Shown: positions 1 to 9,369, counted from the first letter of the stretch. The stretch: DNA of 64,000 nucleotides from an uncultured Alphaproteobacteria bacterium (GCA_934229625.1 CAKQDU010000008.1:1-64000), one strand, 5' to 3'. The notes: generated by a model not told the origin, from the letters alone. Made by a program: numbers and translations.

Positions 1-7
1 AAGAAAG

Positions 8-811
8 ATGAAAAATAAGCTATTCAAAGGTCTCTCTCTCTCTGCAAATCCTAAACATCTGATTAAAGGCGTATTTTCTGCCGCTCAGTATGTTTTTGCA
101 GAGTTCGGCGTAAAAAATCACACATTCGGAAATAACACATTCAGTAGCTACTCTATAAAGGATTCTGGATTGCTTCGCGTTGCTAGCAATGACGCTTGCA
201 GCGTGGGACGTTCCATGATAGAAATGCTCGGCGTATTGGCTATCGTCGGGGTGCTGAGTGTCGGCGGCATCGCCGGATATTCCAAAGCGATGGAAAAGTT
301 TAAGGTCAATAAAATTATAGAAGAATACACTTATTTTATTACCGGATTGATTGAGCATCTGCCCGACTATGAAAAATTAAATTCAAACGGTTCTCAGCTC
401 TATTTAACTGAATTTGCCATTGCTGCAAATTTAACTCCAACAACATGGTCTAATTCGGGACTTACGCTTATTGATTCCCAAAATCATTGGGTTTGGCCTT
501 TTGTTCGCAACGGCCATTTGGTTTTTGAAATAGGTATTATTGACCAACAAAATGGTATAATTCTGCCGGACAAAACTAATCTTGAATATTGCCGAGCTTT
601 ATACAATAATGTAATGAAACCTTTGCATAGCGCCCTATATTATGTCAGTTTTTATCGTCATACGGTGGCTTCGGACTACGCATATTATGGAGACAATTAT
701 TGCGGCGGAGAAAATAAATGTCTTAACGAACTTACCTTAAATAAAATTGATGAGATGTGTAAATCTTGTACAGATAAATCTCCGTGGTGCCATATTGTTA
801 TGACTTTTTAA
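8..811 (+). CDS. Type IV prepilin-like protein, leader in frame (copy A)
   Basis: A 267-residue protein with a class III prepilin motif, GRSMIE, at residues 67-72: Gly before the cut site and Glu at mature position 5. A hydrophobic helix of about 20 residues follows, then the AGYSKAMEK stretch and a variable domain. The C-terminus holds paired cysteines (CGGENKC, CKSC, WCHIV), probably disulfides. It would be cut by a PilD-type peptidase and act at the cell surface or in a pilus or pseudopilus. The start is the ATG after GAAAGAAAG. Residues 8-12 are encoded by a TC tract of 13 nt (31-43), which keeps this copy in frame, unlike three other copies in the window. The 67-residue leader is very long for a prepilin, so the true mature start is unproven. 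Confidence 0.75.
   Translation: MKNKLFKGLSLSANPKHLIKGVFSAAQYVFAEFGVKNHTFGNNTFSSYSIKDSGLLRVASNDACSVGRSMIEMLGVLAIVGVLSVGGIAGYSKAMEKFKVNKIIEEYTYFITGLIEHLPDYEKLNSNGSQLYLTEFAIAANLTPTTWSNSGLTLIDSQNHWVWPFVRNGHLVFEIGIIDQQNGIILPDKTNLEYCRALYNNVMKPLHSALYYVSFYRHTVASDYAYYGDNYCGGENKCLNELTLNKIDEMCKSCTDKSPWCHIVMTF
31..43 (+). repeat. TC dinucleotide tract, 13 nt (in-frame state)
   Basis: Six TC units plus T lie between GG and GCAAATCC, eight codons into the prepilin leader. The same tract is 15 nt at 38268, 45317 and 46234, where the leader reads into a stop after 18 codons. One unit of difference decides the frame. Confidence 0.85.
165..193. repeat. Palindromic element inside the prepilin leader (copy A)
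   Basis: The segment CTGGATTGCTTCGCG...AGCAATGAC has ATTGC/GCAAT ends and is translated as part of the leader (GLLRVASND). Related segments lie in the same place in the other leader copies. It resembles the widespread palindromic repeats that insert into genes in Rickettsia (RPE type). That resemblance is from memory, not from a search. Confidence 0.5.
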
Positions 812-833
812 ACATAGCCATACTTATATAAGA

Positions 834-867
834 AAAACGCCTTCTTAATTAAGAAAGCGTTTTTTTA
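834..867. terminator. Intrinsic terminator, probably bidirectional
   Basis: AACGCCTTCTT and AAGAAAGCGTT form a stem of about 11 bp around AATT, followed by seven T on the + strand and preceded by an A run. It lies between the convergent prepilin and lipoprotein genes. Confidence 0.8.
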
Positions 868-869
868 CT

Positions 870-1073
870 TCAACGATAGCGGTATCTTGGCGGCGGCAGC
901 GGATATGTGTATCTTGTCACAACCGGAGAGTTGTAGTAGATTACCGTGCCGTAAGGATTATTGTAATATCCGTTATAATAATCAGTATCAATCCACTCAA
1001 TACCAATACTGCCGCAGCTGCTCAAAGTACAAATACCGATAGCAGCAAACAAAAAGAATAAAAACTTTTTCAT
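870..1073 (-). CDS. Small Tyr/Pro-rich lipoprotein
   Basis: A 67-residue protein with a lipoprotein signal: MKKFLFFLFAAIG, then LSSC with the lipobox Cys at residue 20. The mature part is rich in Tyr, Asn and Pro and ends in PPPRYRYR. There is no enzyme motif. It is probably a small outer- or inner-membrane lipoprotein of unknown role. It is convergent with the prepilin gene and shares the terminator at 834-867. Family unknown. Confidence 0.6.
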   Translation of the reverse strand: MKKFLFFLFAAIGICTLSSCGSIGIEWIDTDYYNGYYNNPYGTVIYYNSPVVTRYTYPLPPPRYRYR

Positions 1074-1155
1074 AAGGCATAAAAATTAAAAGACATAAAT
1101 ATAATTCTATGCCTTTTAATTTAGTCTAAAATTCCATATTTGTCCAGAAATATTT

Positions 1156-1560
1156 TCAGTTTTCTTCTTTCAGATAATCTTTATAAGACACGCCGTCTAC
1201 TTTTAAGTTTGTAATCAATGGCTGATAACCGGATTGATATGAAAATTCCAGCACCACATTTTTAGCAGCTACGGCTTTTTCCAGCTTTTTGGCTGTGTCT
1301 TCTTTTACATAAAAAGAATAAACTTCGGCAAATTCTTTTTTAGGGCAAGCGTTATCCTTAAACTGAGTGCAATCGGTTTTTTGCCAATTCGGCTGCAGAG
1401 CGACATAATAACCGGAAAAAAAGTCTTTAGGGTCATAGCCTTTTACCGCAATTTCTACTTTTTCAAAATGGGTTAAATATGTCAGCCGCAGCATATACAC
1501 CGACAAAATTACAACCGGCACAAACAATAAAACAGCGCAAATTTTAGCAAATTTAGTCAT
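1156..1560 (-). CDS. GDYXXLXY-family membrane-anchored protein
   Basis: A 134-residue protein starting at MTKFAKIC, chosen because GGGAGAA lies just upstream on the minus strand; a longer reading to 1635 would run deep into the upstream gene. One N-terminal membrane helix is followed by a periplasmic domain. The segment YDPKDFFSGYYVALQP fits the family's signature (DP.D...GdYv.L). Function is unknown. This family is commonly encoded next to DUF2157 membrane proteins, as here: the start overlaps the stop of the DUF2157 gene by 8 nt, so the two are probably translationally coupled and act together. Confidence 0.8.
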   Translation of the reverse strand: MTKFAKICAVLLFVPVVILSVYMLRLTYLTHFEKVEIAVKGYDPKDFFSGYYVALQPNWQKTDCTQFKDNACPKKEFAEVYSFYVKEDTAKKLEKAVAAKNVVLEFSYQSGYQPLITNLKVDGVSYKDYLKEEN

Positions 1561-2770
1561 GTTTTTTCTCCCACAATAACTTACCATATTTAACCAGAGC
1601 AAAAATCGTTGCCAGCAACAGCAAGCCGGAGCCAATCAGATATATTCCTAAATAGGTTAAATTGCTTGCGTCGGCATAATAGTAGAGCAGACGGATAACC
1701 GCCGCCAACACCGCAACATCAAACAAGCGGCGGCTGTTGTTCAGATAGGCGTAAACAGCCAAAGCCGCGCAAATAAGCAAAGACGGAATAAGATAGAATA
1801 CATCCCATCTGAAAGTGGCAAAGAACCATATCAATAGCGCAAACAAAGTCAAATATCTGAAACGCGGCATTTTGTGATAATAAGCGTAGCCCCACATCAG
1901 CAATAAGCTGGTCAGCGCCAAAACAGATTCCACATTGTCTTGTAAAATATTAAATTTCAACAGTACGCTTTCAACCACAAATCCCAGTAAAAACCATGGC
2001 ATAAAGCTAACTCTGCGGTGTTTGCGGTTTAAGGCGTAAATAAGAAACGCCGCTAAAATATATCCGTAAGAAGACAGAGCAATAGTTGACCACGGAATTT
2101 GAGCAAAGGCAACATTGGTAATCAAGGGGCGGCAGCTTAGCGGAGCGGCCGACAGCAGCAATGTTCCGCAATAAAATTTTAAGGGGCGCTCAACGGTTTT
2201 GTTGCTTGGTTTGGCGTAAAGCATCCAAAGTTCATAGGTAAAAATTAAGCCATAAAAAACAAGCAAGCTGCAGATGAAGTATGCTGTAGTATAGCTCCAG
2301 CCGATTCTTCCTGTCAGTATCTCATTGGCGATAGCATTATATGACGTGAAAGATTTTGTTCCGACAAAAAGCAGCGGTATCCAAAGCCAGAGCAGACGCG
2401 GCGTGATTAAAAACAGCGGCCAAGCGCACAACGCCCACAACAGGCAAGCTCCGCTGACATCTGAACGCAGTTGGAATATTTGCCCAATCAGTCCGATTAC
2501 CGCCATAATCAAAGCGGCGAACACTCCGCACAGCACTTGAGTCAGTATGTTTTTTTTGAATTTCATAGATAGTATCACCGCAGAAGCGTTGGCTATCATC
2601 AAAACTATTGCGCCGCCGAGTTTTACATTATTTGGAATTTGCTCCCAGTTGGCGGCAACCAAAGCGATAATTCCCAAGCCGATTAAAAAAGCGGCAAAAT
2701 AGGCTAAAATCATCAGCCAATAATTTTCATCGTGCAATTTTTCCGGCATTTGCGTTGATGTTTTTTCCAT
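1553..2770 (-). CDS. DUF2157 domain-containing polytopic membrane protein
   Basis: A 405-residue protein made almost wholly of hydrophobic helices (about 12). The N-terminal part, with FLIGLGIIALVAANW, matches what I know of DUF2157 proteins. Biochemical role unknown. It sits between argS (1 nt away, so co-transcribed) and its partner GDYXXLXY gene. The start ATG at 2770 immediately follows the argS stop, with GGAG within the end of argS. No frameshifts. Confidence 0.8.
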   Translation of the reverse strand: MEKTSTQMPEKLHDENYWLMILAYFAAFLIGLGIIALVAANWEQIPNNVKLGGAIVLMIANASAVILSMKFKKNILTQVLCGVFAALIMAVIGLIGQIFQLRSDVSGACLLWALCAWPLFLITPRLLWLWIPLLFVGTKSFTSYNAIANEILTGRIGWSYTTAYFICSLLVFYGLIFTYELWMLYAKPSNKTVERPLKFYCGTLLLSAAPLSCRPLITNVAFAQIPWSTIALSSYGYILAAFLIYALNRKHRRVSFMPWFLLGFVVESVLLKFNILQDNVESVLALTSLLLMWGYAYYHKMPRFRYLTLFALLIWFFATFRWDVFYLIPSLLICAALAVYAYLNNSRRLFDVAVLAAVIRLLYYYADASNLTYLGIYLIGSGLLLLATIFALVKYGKLLWEKKHD

Positions 2771-2771
2771 T

Positions 2772-4523
2772 TTATTCTCCTTGATTTGCGGCTTTCAGCA
2801 TAACTTCAGGTGCTTCAATACCCAATAAATACAGCATTAAGGTCAGCACGTCGCGCACCAATTTAGCCATTTTCAAACGAGAGGCCGCCAGCTCCTGCGT
2901 TTTGGCAGTCATAATCGGGCAAGCGTTGTAAAATGTGCTGAATGTTTGCGCCAAAGTGTAGGCATAGTCGGCGATAATGCTTGGCTCTTTGTCTTTTAAG
3001 GCACGCATTACCACATTGTGAATCTGCGCTAGTTTTAAGGCTAAGGTGCGTTCTTCTGCCGCTTCCAGTATTATTTTTCCTTCGGTCAGATTCTGAGCTT
3101 TTGCTTTTCGTAAAATGGAATTTATGCGAGCTACGGCATATTGAATGTATGGACCGGTTTTGCCTTCAAATTTAGCAAAGTCTTCAAGTTCAAAGACATA
3201 ACCTGAAGCAATAGTGTTTTTCAAATCTTGGAATTTGATGGCGGCAACGGCGATTTGCAAAACCAGCTTTTCAATTTCCGCTTCGCCGTAACCTTCAACT
3301 TCTCCGGCTTTCGGCAATGATTGGCGGACTTTATCTTTGGACATCTCTATCAATGTTTCCAAATTCATCACGCCGCCGTCACGGGTTTTGAAAGGCTTGC
3401 CATCGGCGCCGTTGACTGTGCCAAACACAATATGCTCCAATTCAACATTTGGAGCGATACCAAGTTTTGACACACCTTCAAACACCTGTTCAAAGTGCAG
3501 GGCTTGGCGGCTGTCTGTAAAATAAACAATTTCCTCAGCCTGCAGCTGGTCAACACGCATTTTGATGGTGGCGATATCAGTGGTGTGATAGGTGTAGCCG
3601 CCGTCAGATTTAATCAAAATTACCGGCGGTTTTGGTTTGTTGCCTTCTTCCAAACGGATAATCTCGGCACCGTTATCAACTTCGGAAATGCCTTTTTCGC
3701 GCGCCAGCTTTACAATCTCGCCGCAAGTTTCGTGAGCATCGCTTTCGCCCCACCACAAATCAAAATGCACGTCCAGCTGTTCATAATTCTTTTTAATGGC
3801 GTTTACCGATTCGCTGCGCAGATGCTGCCAAGCCTTGCGGTATTCCGGATTGCCGTCTTGTAAAGCTGCGGTAATTTTACGCGCTGTTTCTTTAGCGGTT
3901 TCATCTTCTTTGCAACGGATATTGGCTTTTTTATAAAACACGGTAATTTCTTCGATATTATAATTATTTACCTTAGACAAATCGCCGTCCTGATGTATAA
4001 TTTCAGCCAAAATCATACCCATCGGAGTTCCCCAGTCGCCCAAGTGAACATCAGAAACAACTTCATTGCCGGCAAAACGCTCAATACGCTGAATGCTTTC
4101 GCCGATAACGCCGGAGCGCAAATGTCCGACATGCATTTCTTTTGCCACATTGGGGCCGCCAAAATCCAAAACAACTTTATGCGGATTTTCTGCCATTCCA
4201 CAGCCAAGACGTTCATCAGCAGCCATTTTATCCAGAGTTTCGGCAATAAAATCGTTAGTCAGTTTAATGTTAATAAATCCGGGACCATCAACCGAAACGG
4301 CAGATATTTCCGGACAGTTTTTTAATTCATCCGCTATAGATTGAGCTATTTCCCTCGGATTTTTATGGGCAATTTTCGCCAAAGCCAAAGCTCCGTTGCA
4401 TTGAAAATCGCTCAAATCGGCGCGGTCAGATATTTTAACCGCGGCAAAACGAGTATCGAGTCCTAATCTTTCAAAAATTTCTGTTAAGTCTGTATTTAGT
4501 TTATTTTCCGGTTGAAGATTCAT
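2772..4523 (-). CDS. argS: Arginyl-tRNA synthetase
   Basis: A 583-residue class I aminoacyl-tRNA synthetase that charges tRNA-Arg in the cytoplasm. Visible features are an N-terminal Arg-specific additional domain (about residues 1-85), the HIGH-type motif HVGHLRSG at about 132-139, the FGTVNGADGKPFKTRDGG segment typical of ArgS before the KMSK-like loop (MSKDK), and a C-terminal anticodon-binding domain with YAVARI and the DYAYTLAQTFSTFYN helix. Length is normal. Its start overlaps the end of the upstream lipoprotein gene by 23 nt, so it is probably part of a short minus-strand operon running on to the DUF2157 pair. Confidence 0.97.
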   Translation of the reverse strand: MNLQPENKLNTDLTEIFERLGLDTRFAAVKISDRADLSDFQCNGALALAKIAHKNPREIAQSIADELKNCPEISAVSVDGPGFINIKLTNDFIAETLDKMAADERLGCGMAENPHKVVLDFGGPNVAKEMHVGHLRSGVIGESIQRIERFAGNEVVSDVHLGDWGTPMGMILAEIIHQDGDLSKVNNYNIEEITVFYKKANIRCKEDETAKETARKITAALQDGNPEYRKAWQHLRSESVNAIKKNYEQLDVHFDLWWGESDAHETCGEIVKLAREKGISEVDNGAEIIRLEEGNKPKPPVILIKSDGGYTYHTTDIATIKMRVDQLQAEEIVYFTDSRQALHFEQVFEGVSKLGIAPNVELEHIVFGTVNGADGKPFKTRDGGVMNLETLIEMSKDKVRQSLPKAGEVEGYGEAEIEKLVLQIAVAAIKFQDLKNTIASGYVFELEDFAKFEGKTGPYIQYAVARINSILRKAKAQNLTEGKIILEAAEERTLALKLAQIHNVVMRALKDKEPSIIADYAYTLAQTFSTFYNACPIMTAKTQELAASRLKMAKLVRDVLTLMLYLLGIEAPEVMLKAANQGE

Positions 4524-4869
4524 TTTTTATTCCTTTTTTATTCACACATTTAAAATAAGCATGGCTGGGCAACAGAAGTTTGCCGTCAAAATGAGTTTTT
4601 TGTAAAAATTCGGCATTGTCTCCTGTTTTTTGTTTTTGGCATTCTAAAACAGCAAGTTTTTGTAATTCCTCATCATTGCTCCACAAACCATTGTAACAAA
4701 TGACTGGCGCATCCGGTTTGGATGGACCGCTGTACAGCAATGCCGGATTTTGTGTTCCGGGATTACGGCGCCGGTCAATATAGGGATTAAACATACTGCA
4801 TCCGCACAAACTCAGCATAAATATCGTGCTTATTGTAAATTTTAGACTAGACAATTTAAAAAACTCCAT
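4501..4869 (-). CDS. Lipoprotein of unknown function upstream of argS
   Basis: A 122-residue protein with a signal peptide and lipobox (SLCGC, Cys at about residue 24). The conserved-looking segment PVICYNGLWSNDEELQKLAVLEC suggests a defined family of small alphaproteobacterial lipoproteins, but I cannot name it. Four cysteines lie outside the lipobox region. The gene begins the minus-strand argS operon and overlaps argS by 23 nt. It is divergent from the gene at 4916 across a 46-nt AT-rich gap that must hold both promoters. Confidence 0.65.
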   Translation of the reverse strand: MEFFKLSSLKFTISTIFMLSLCGCSMFNPYIDRRRNPGTQNPALLYSGPSKPDAPVICYNGLWSNDEELQKLAVLECQKQKTGDNAEFLQKTHFDGKLLLPSHAYFKCVNKKGIKNESSTGK

Positions 4870-4915
4870 TAAATTATACTTTCAGTAAAAGGTATAATAT
4901 ACAAAGAATATTAAA

Positions 4916-5515
4916 ATGAAAAGCGAAAATAAATATATTGGTGATGATAAGTTCAAAAAATTTTTAGAACACTATAACTGTCCAACTCCGTTAGAAGTTA
5001 TAAAACTAAGATTTGCCGGCGCAATTTGCAGTCCTAACGAGAATTTACGTCCGACTGACGTTATTGCCTCTTTTTGGCAGAATAATTTGGCTCCGCGTTT
5101 GGAAACAAAAAATGAAGCTGAATTGTTTTTCAAATTTTTTATGGGACTATGGGATGAAATGTTTGAATTGGTATCGGCTAACGGAATTGTCTTGCCTCAT
5201 ATAAAACCTACTGATGATTTGATTGCCGTTTGCGAGAATCGGTTTGCTGAGCTTGAATTGGGATTTGTCGAAGGCTTTTGGGGCGGTAAGGAAGATATAA
5301 AAGTGCCGGCCTATATTGCTGAAATGATTGACTCTTTGACACAACTTGCTGAAGTTTATAACTCGCTTAAAGAAAAAATAAATCCCGAAAAAAACAATAA
5401 AAATATTTTTGACGCAATTATTAAATGTGATAAAATGGCTGCAAAATCCGTGAATATGCTGATTGAACACTACGTTTTGCCTCATATTGACAATTTACGC
5501 CGTACTGTTAACTAA
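4916..5515 (+). CDS. Conserved helical protein of unknown function
   Basis: A 199-residue soluble, acidic, mostly helical protein without signal peptide or membrane segments. Aromatic-rich helices (FWQNNLAPRLETKNEAELFFKFF is part of one) and the glycine-rich FVEGFWGG loop are its clearest features. I do not recognise the family; the layout recalls UPF0149/YecA-like helical proteins only loosely. It is the first gene of a + strand run with the nitroreductase and lolA (16 nt and 27 nt gaps), so it is probably co-transcribed with them. Confidence 0.6.
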   Translation: MKSENKYIGDDKFKKFLEHYNCPTPLEVIKLRFAGAICSPNENLRPTDVIASFWQNNLAPRLETKNEAELFFKFFMGLWDEMFELVSANGIVLPHIKPTDDLIAVCENRFAELELGFVEGFWGGKEDIKVPAYIAEMIDSLTQLAEVYNSLKEKINPEKNNKNIFDAIIKCDKMAAKSVNMLIEHYVLPHIDNLRRTVN

Positions 5516-5531
5516 ATTAAAGGAGAAAAAA

Positions 5532-6068
5532 ATGGAATTGTTAGAAGGTTTAAAAACCCGCCGTTCCGTACGCTTATATGACACAACAAAAAAAATCCCG
5601 CATGAGGATATTGAAAAAATTTTAGAGGCTGTTTCATATTCACCATCGGCTCATAATAAACAGCCGTGGGAATTTTTGGTAATTGAAGATAAGGAAACGC
5701 TGGCTTCTTTACGCAGCATTCAACCCTGGACATCGTTTGCTAAAAATGCTTCATGCGCCATTATTGTTTGCAGTAACACGGATGAATCTTTTCATCGCGA
5801 TAAAGAAAATGAAAAATGGTCTTATGCCGATGTTGACGGAACAATTGCCGCATACGGAGTTTTGCTGGCCGCTCATGCTTTGGGTTATGGCGCTTGTTTT
5901 TGCGGCGCTGCTCCAATGCCGTTGATTATTGAAAATCTGCAGGAAAAACTGCATATTCCGGCAAATATGCGCCCGATAGCAATTATTCCGATGGGTGTGC
6001 CGGCAGAAGAACCAAAACAACCGGCAAGCCGCTATAATCCGGATAAAGTTCATTGGGAAAAATGGTAA
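5532..6068 (+). CDS. Nitroreductase-family flavoprotein
   Basis: A 178-residue FMN-dependent NAD(P)H oxidoreductase of the nitroreductase superfamily. The N-terminal KTRRSVRLYD segment (FMN phosphate binding), SPSAHNKQPWEF at about 37-48 and the central YGACFCGAAP stretch are family hallmarks. The start at 5532 is chosen because AGGAG lies 6 nt upstream; a longer reading from 5463 would overlap the previous gene. The substrate cannot be told from sequence. It is probably co-transcribed with the preceding helical protein and with lolA. Confidence 0.9.
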   Translation: MELLEGLKTRRSVRLYDTTKKIPHEDIEKILEAVSYSPSAHNKQPWEFLVIEDKETLASLRSIQPWTSFAKNASCAIIVCSNTDESFHRDKENEKWSYADVDGTIAAYGVLLAAHALGYGACFCGAAPMPLIIENLQEKLHIPANMRPIAIIPMGVPAEEPKQPASRYNPDKVHWEKW

Positions 6069-6095
6069 TTTCCCTTTTTATAAAGGAATTGTAAA

Positions 6096-6704
6096 ATGAA
6101 AAAACTTTTATTTGCTGCCATGCTTATTGCCGGTTCGGCGCACGCTGAAAACGCAGATTTGAATAAAATAGAAAATTATCTGAATAATATCAACACGCTT
6201 GAAGCAAGCTTTGTACAGATGTCAAGCAACGGAGGTTCGGCAGAAGGTAAAATTTTTATTGAAAAACCAAGCAAAATCCGCATGGAATATACTGCTCCCG
6301 ACCATTTGTTGATTGTCGGTAACGGTGAATATATTATCTATAACGATAAAGAATTGGACCAAATCACCAATATCGATTATAAAGATATTCCGGCAACCAT
6401 GATTTTAAGCAATAAAATTAAATTTGACGGCAAAAATCTGAAAGTCACCGATTTTTATAAAGATGGCGGACAAACGTCTGTAACGGTAGAAATGCCAAAA
6501 TCTCCGGGAGTTAAACCTATTACCTTGATTTTTGATAATTCGCCGTTTCGTTTGAAACAATGGAAAGTTATAGACCAACAAAACATTGAAGTTACAATTT
6601 CTTTATTTGATGCTGAACAAGACAAGAAGTTGAGTGAAAATTTGTTCAAATTTAATAAAAAAACAGAGAAAAACCCATCTTCTTCTGTCAGCAGAAGGAA
6701 ATAA
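6096..6704 (+). CDS. lolA: Outer-membrane lipoprotein carrier protein LolA
   Basis: A 202-residue periplasmic chaperone that carries lipoproteins from the LolCDE complex to the outer membrane. A cleavable signal peptide ends at SAHA (about residue 17). The mature protein shows the LolA pattern: LNNINTLEASFVQ, G.IFIEKPSKIRMEY, a WNDKE-like YNDKELDQ turn and a C-terminal beta-rich half. Length is normal. AAGGAATTGTAAA provides the ribosome binding site. It is followed at once by an intrinsic terminator and ends the operon that begins at 4916. Confidence 0.92.
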   Translation: MKKLLFAAMLIAGSAHAENADLNKIENYLNNINTLEASFVQMSSNGGSAEGKIFIEKPSKIRMEYTAPDHLLIVGNGEYIIYNDKELDQITNIDYKDIPATMILSNKIKFDGKNLKVTDFYKDGGQTSVTVEMPKSPGVKPITLIFDNSPFRLKQWKVIDQQNIEVTISLFDAEQDKKLSENLFKFNKKTEKNPSSSVSRRK

Positions 6705-6727
6705 ATAAAATATCGAGCTTTGAACAA

Positions 6728-6767
6728 TAAAAAAATCTGCTCCGCTTAACAACGGGCAGATTTTTTT
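6728..6767. terminator. Intrinsic terminator after lolA
   Basis: AAAATCTGC and GCAGATTTT flank a short loop (TCCGCTTAACAACGG), with seven T on the + strand. The A run on its other side allows it to serve the convergent gene at 6773-7516 as well. Confidence 0.85.
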
Positions 6768-6772
6768 GTCTG

Positions 6773-7516
6773 TTAATACTGTGTGTTTATAAAGTTCAAA
6801 TCATTAGAAAGCAAACGAAGCAAAGCCTCTGCTTCGTTTTGAAGAGTTTCTTGTTTTAAAATCGCAAAGTCCAACATTGCACTATACGATTTAAAACTGT
6901 CTTCAGGCGCTTTTTCGGCAACCATCCATTGACGAAAAACGTTGCAGATGCTGCAATTCGGCTCCGGCGCATTTGACTTTTCCAACTCTATGACCTCGGT
7001 CATAAATAAATCCACAAACAAAGACAATACAGGCGCTGATATTTGGCAATGTTTAACATACCATAACAACTTATTGTAGTTATTGCGATACTCCAGCAGC
7101 AACATTTTTGCCGCATCGTTGTCAAACCATTCGATACGCTCGGTATTGACGCATTCGGCATACATTTTACAAAAAGCATCTGCCGGCATTTTCTTTATCA
7201 AAATAAATTGTTCCGGAACTGAAAGATGTCTGTTTTTCACACTTTCAACATACAAGTTCCACATTTTGCGCGTACCGATTTGGAAAATAATTTCCAGTTT
7301 TGAACCAACAAAATACTTTTCACATTCTGTCAAAAGAGTTGAACTGCTGCCATAGCACTTCTTGGTAAGCGAGTTTGTTGCCATATATGCGGCTAAAGTC
7401 GCGCTTATTCGTTCATTACCTTCCGCATAGCATTCGCACAGTTGTTTAAACGTTTTGAGCGGCATGCAATTAAAAATAGTCATTACCGCATAACGCATTG
7501 CTCTAATAATATTCAT
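6773..7516 (-). CDS. Helical protein of unknown function
   Basis: A 247-residue soluble protein, predominantly helical, with many Cys residues (CNS, CSIC, CECYAEG) but no clear metal-binding pair spacing. I do not recognise the family. In general style (helical, short repeated Leu-rich segments, upstream TTAATAATAAA leader) it resembles the accessory proteins at 53676 and 55072, but I see no direct alignment. It is convergent with lolA. Confidence 0.5.
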   Translation of the reverse strand: MNIIRAMRYAVMTIFNCMPLKTFKQLCECYAEGNERISATLAAYMATNSLTKKCYGSSSTLLTECEKYFVGSKLEIIFQIGTRKMWNLYVESVKNRHLSVPEQFILIKKMPADAFCKMYAECVNTERIEWFDNDAAKMLLLEYRNNYNKLLWYVKHCQISAPVLSLFVDLFMTEVIELEKSNAPEPNCSICNVFRQWMVAEKAPEDSFKSYSAMLDFAILKQETLQNEAEALLRLLSNDLNFINTQY

Positions 7517-7608
7517 AAGCTAAAAATTTAAGTTAATAATAAATTTACGCCGTGTAACATAGTCCACTGCATTTTCAAAGTCAATATTTTTATATTGTTT
7601 TATTCTAT

Positions 7609-9369
7609 TTAAGATAACTGAGCATGGTATAGCGAGGCGTAAATACTATCTGTTTTGGCCACCAATTCGGCGTGCGTGCCGATTTCGGCAATCTTACCAT
7701 AGTTCACCACCACGATTTTATCGGCATTGCGCACGGTTGAAAGCCGGTGGGCAATAACAAACACCGTACGATCGGCCATCAGGTTGTCAATCGCCTGCTG
7801 CACAATGGCTTCTGACTTATTATCAAGAGCCGAGGTCGCCTCGTCCAGAATCACAATCGGCGCATTTTTAATAAAGGCTCGAGCAATGGCTATGCGCTGC
7901 TTTTGACCGCCGGAAAGAAGCACTCCGCGTTCTCCGATTTGTGTATCCAAACCTTTAGGAAGCTCTTTGATAAAATCTGTCAAACAAGCACAGGAAACCG
8001 CATATTCAACCGCTTTTTCATCGGCATTTTCATTACCAAGTAAAATATTATCGCGAATAGAACCGGAAAATAAAAAGTTATCTTGAAAAACAACAGATAT
8101 TTTGTCGCGCAGAGAATTTAACTTATAATCGCGAATATCCGTGCCGTCTATCAGAATCTGGCCCGATGTAACATCATAAAACCGCGGCAGTAAGTTAACC
8201 AATGTAGTTTTTCCGCCTCCGGAATTACCAACAAATGCAATCGTCTGCCCTTTTTTGATGTCCAGGTTAATATCCTGCAGCACCGGTTTGCCGGCGATAT
8301 ATTCAAAATTGACATGCTGATAGGAAATGCCTCGTTTAATCTCGCGCAGCTCCTTAGCATTCGGGCGGTCGCAGATTTTCAGTTCCATTTGCAAAAGCTC
8401 AAACACGCGCTCCATCGCCAGCAGAGCCACCTGCACATTGTTAAAGTTGTTGCCGATGCCTTTTATCGGGTTATACAGCAAAATAAGCGCCGCCACAAAA
8501 GAAACGAAGTTTCCGGCTGTAATCTGATGATGCACAATCAAATAGCTGCCCACCCAAATAACCAAAGCAATCCCCAGCGACACCACAAAGTGCATTAAAG
8601 GCGAAAGCATGCCTGTGCGCTGCACCATTTTCATTCCCAGTTTAAACACACGGCGCAGCGTGTTATCAAAACGGCTGTTTTGATAGTCGTACAAATTATA
8701 AGAAGAAATCACGCGGTTGCCGCAAAAACTCTCATTATAATGCGTTACCACTTCTGCACCGGTAAATACGGTTTGTTTATTGATATCTTTAATGCGTTTT
8801 CTCACTCTGGTAAGAGGATATAAAGCCAAAAACAATATAATCACAGCAATCACCGCGAGCTGCCAGCTATTGTAGAAAAGCACCGCGATTAAAGAAATTG
8901 ATGAGAAAAAACGTGTAGAAAACTGTTTGATATTGTTTAAAAGTCCGCTGCAAGCCGCATCCACATCATTATTAAAACGCATCATTACATTGCCTGAGGT
9001 GGTGGAATCAAAAAAAGAAGCATCAAACTTTGTAAGTTTTTCAAACAAAGAAATTTTTACATCACAGGAAATACGGCTGCCAACCCAAGTATTTGCAAAA
9101 TTTGCGGCAAATGTCAACACTCCCTGCATTGCGCTGAATAAAATAATAACAAGCGGAATCCACAGCGTATTACTGTTTTTTTCTATCATCATGACATCCA
9201 TATACGGCTTGAGCGCCCAAGCTATCACAGCATCCAAAGCACCTACAGGCAAAGTAAGACAAACGGCTAGCAAAGCCCTTCCCCAATATGGCTTAACAAA
9301 AGGCCACATCTGCCCATAGTCATACAGCACCTGATTATTTTTTATTTTTTCTTTTAATTTTGCAAACAT
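7609..9369 (-). CDS. MsbA-like ABC exporter (lipid A/lipid flippase type)
   Basis: A 586-residue half transporter: an N-terminal six-helix ABC exporter domain (about 1-320) fused to a C-terminal ATPase. Visible motifs are Walker A GNSGGGKTT, Q-loop VFQDNFLF, signature LLSGGQKQR, Walker B IVILDEATSALD and the H-loop IAHRLST. By family this is MsbA or a close lipid or drug exporter in the inner membrane, working as a homodimer. The start at 9369 is chosen because AAAGGATAAAC precedes that ATG; the reading to 9405 has no binding site. Neighbouring GT2 and lolA genes fit an envelope role. Confidence 0.88.
   Translation of the reverse strand: MFAKLKEKIKNNQVLYDYGQMWPFVKPYWGRALLAVCLTLPVGALDAVIAWALKPYMDVMMIEKNSNTLWIPLVIILFSAMQGVLTFAANFANTWVGSRISCDVKISLFEKLTKFDASFFDSTTSGNVMMRFNNDVDAACSGLLNNIKQFSTRFFSSISLIAVLFYNSWQLAVIAVIILFLALYPLTRVRKRIKDINKQTVFTGAEVVTHYNESFCGNRVISSYNLYDYQNSRFDNTLRRVFKLGMKMVQRTGMLSPLMHFVVSLGIALVIWVGSYLIVHHQITAGNFVSFVAALILLYNPIKGIGNNFNNVQVALLAMERVFELLQMELKICDRPNAKELREIKRGISYQHVNFEYIAGKPVLQDINLDIKKGQTIAFVGNSGGGKTTLVNLLPRFYDVTSGQILIDGTDIRDYKLNSLRDKISVVFQDNFLFSGSIRDNILLGNENADEKAVEYAVSCACLTDFIKELPKGLDTQIGERGVLLSGGQKQRIAIARAFIKNAPIVILDEATSALDNKSEAIVQQAIDNLMADRTVFVIAHRLSTVRNADKIVVVNYGKIAEIGTHAELVAKTDSIYASLYHAQLS

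Noticed and set aside
3495..3863. Long plus-strand frame inside argS
   Set aside because: Antisense shadow of a highly conserved gene; composition is that of complementary codons.
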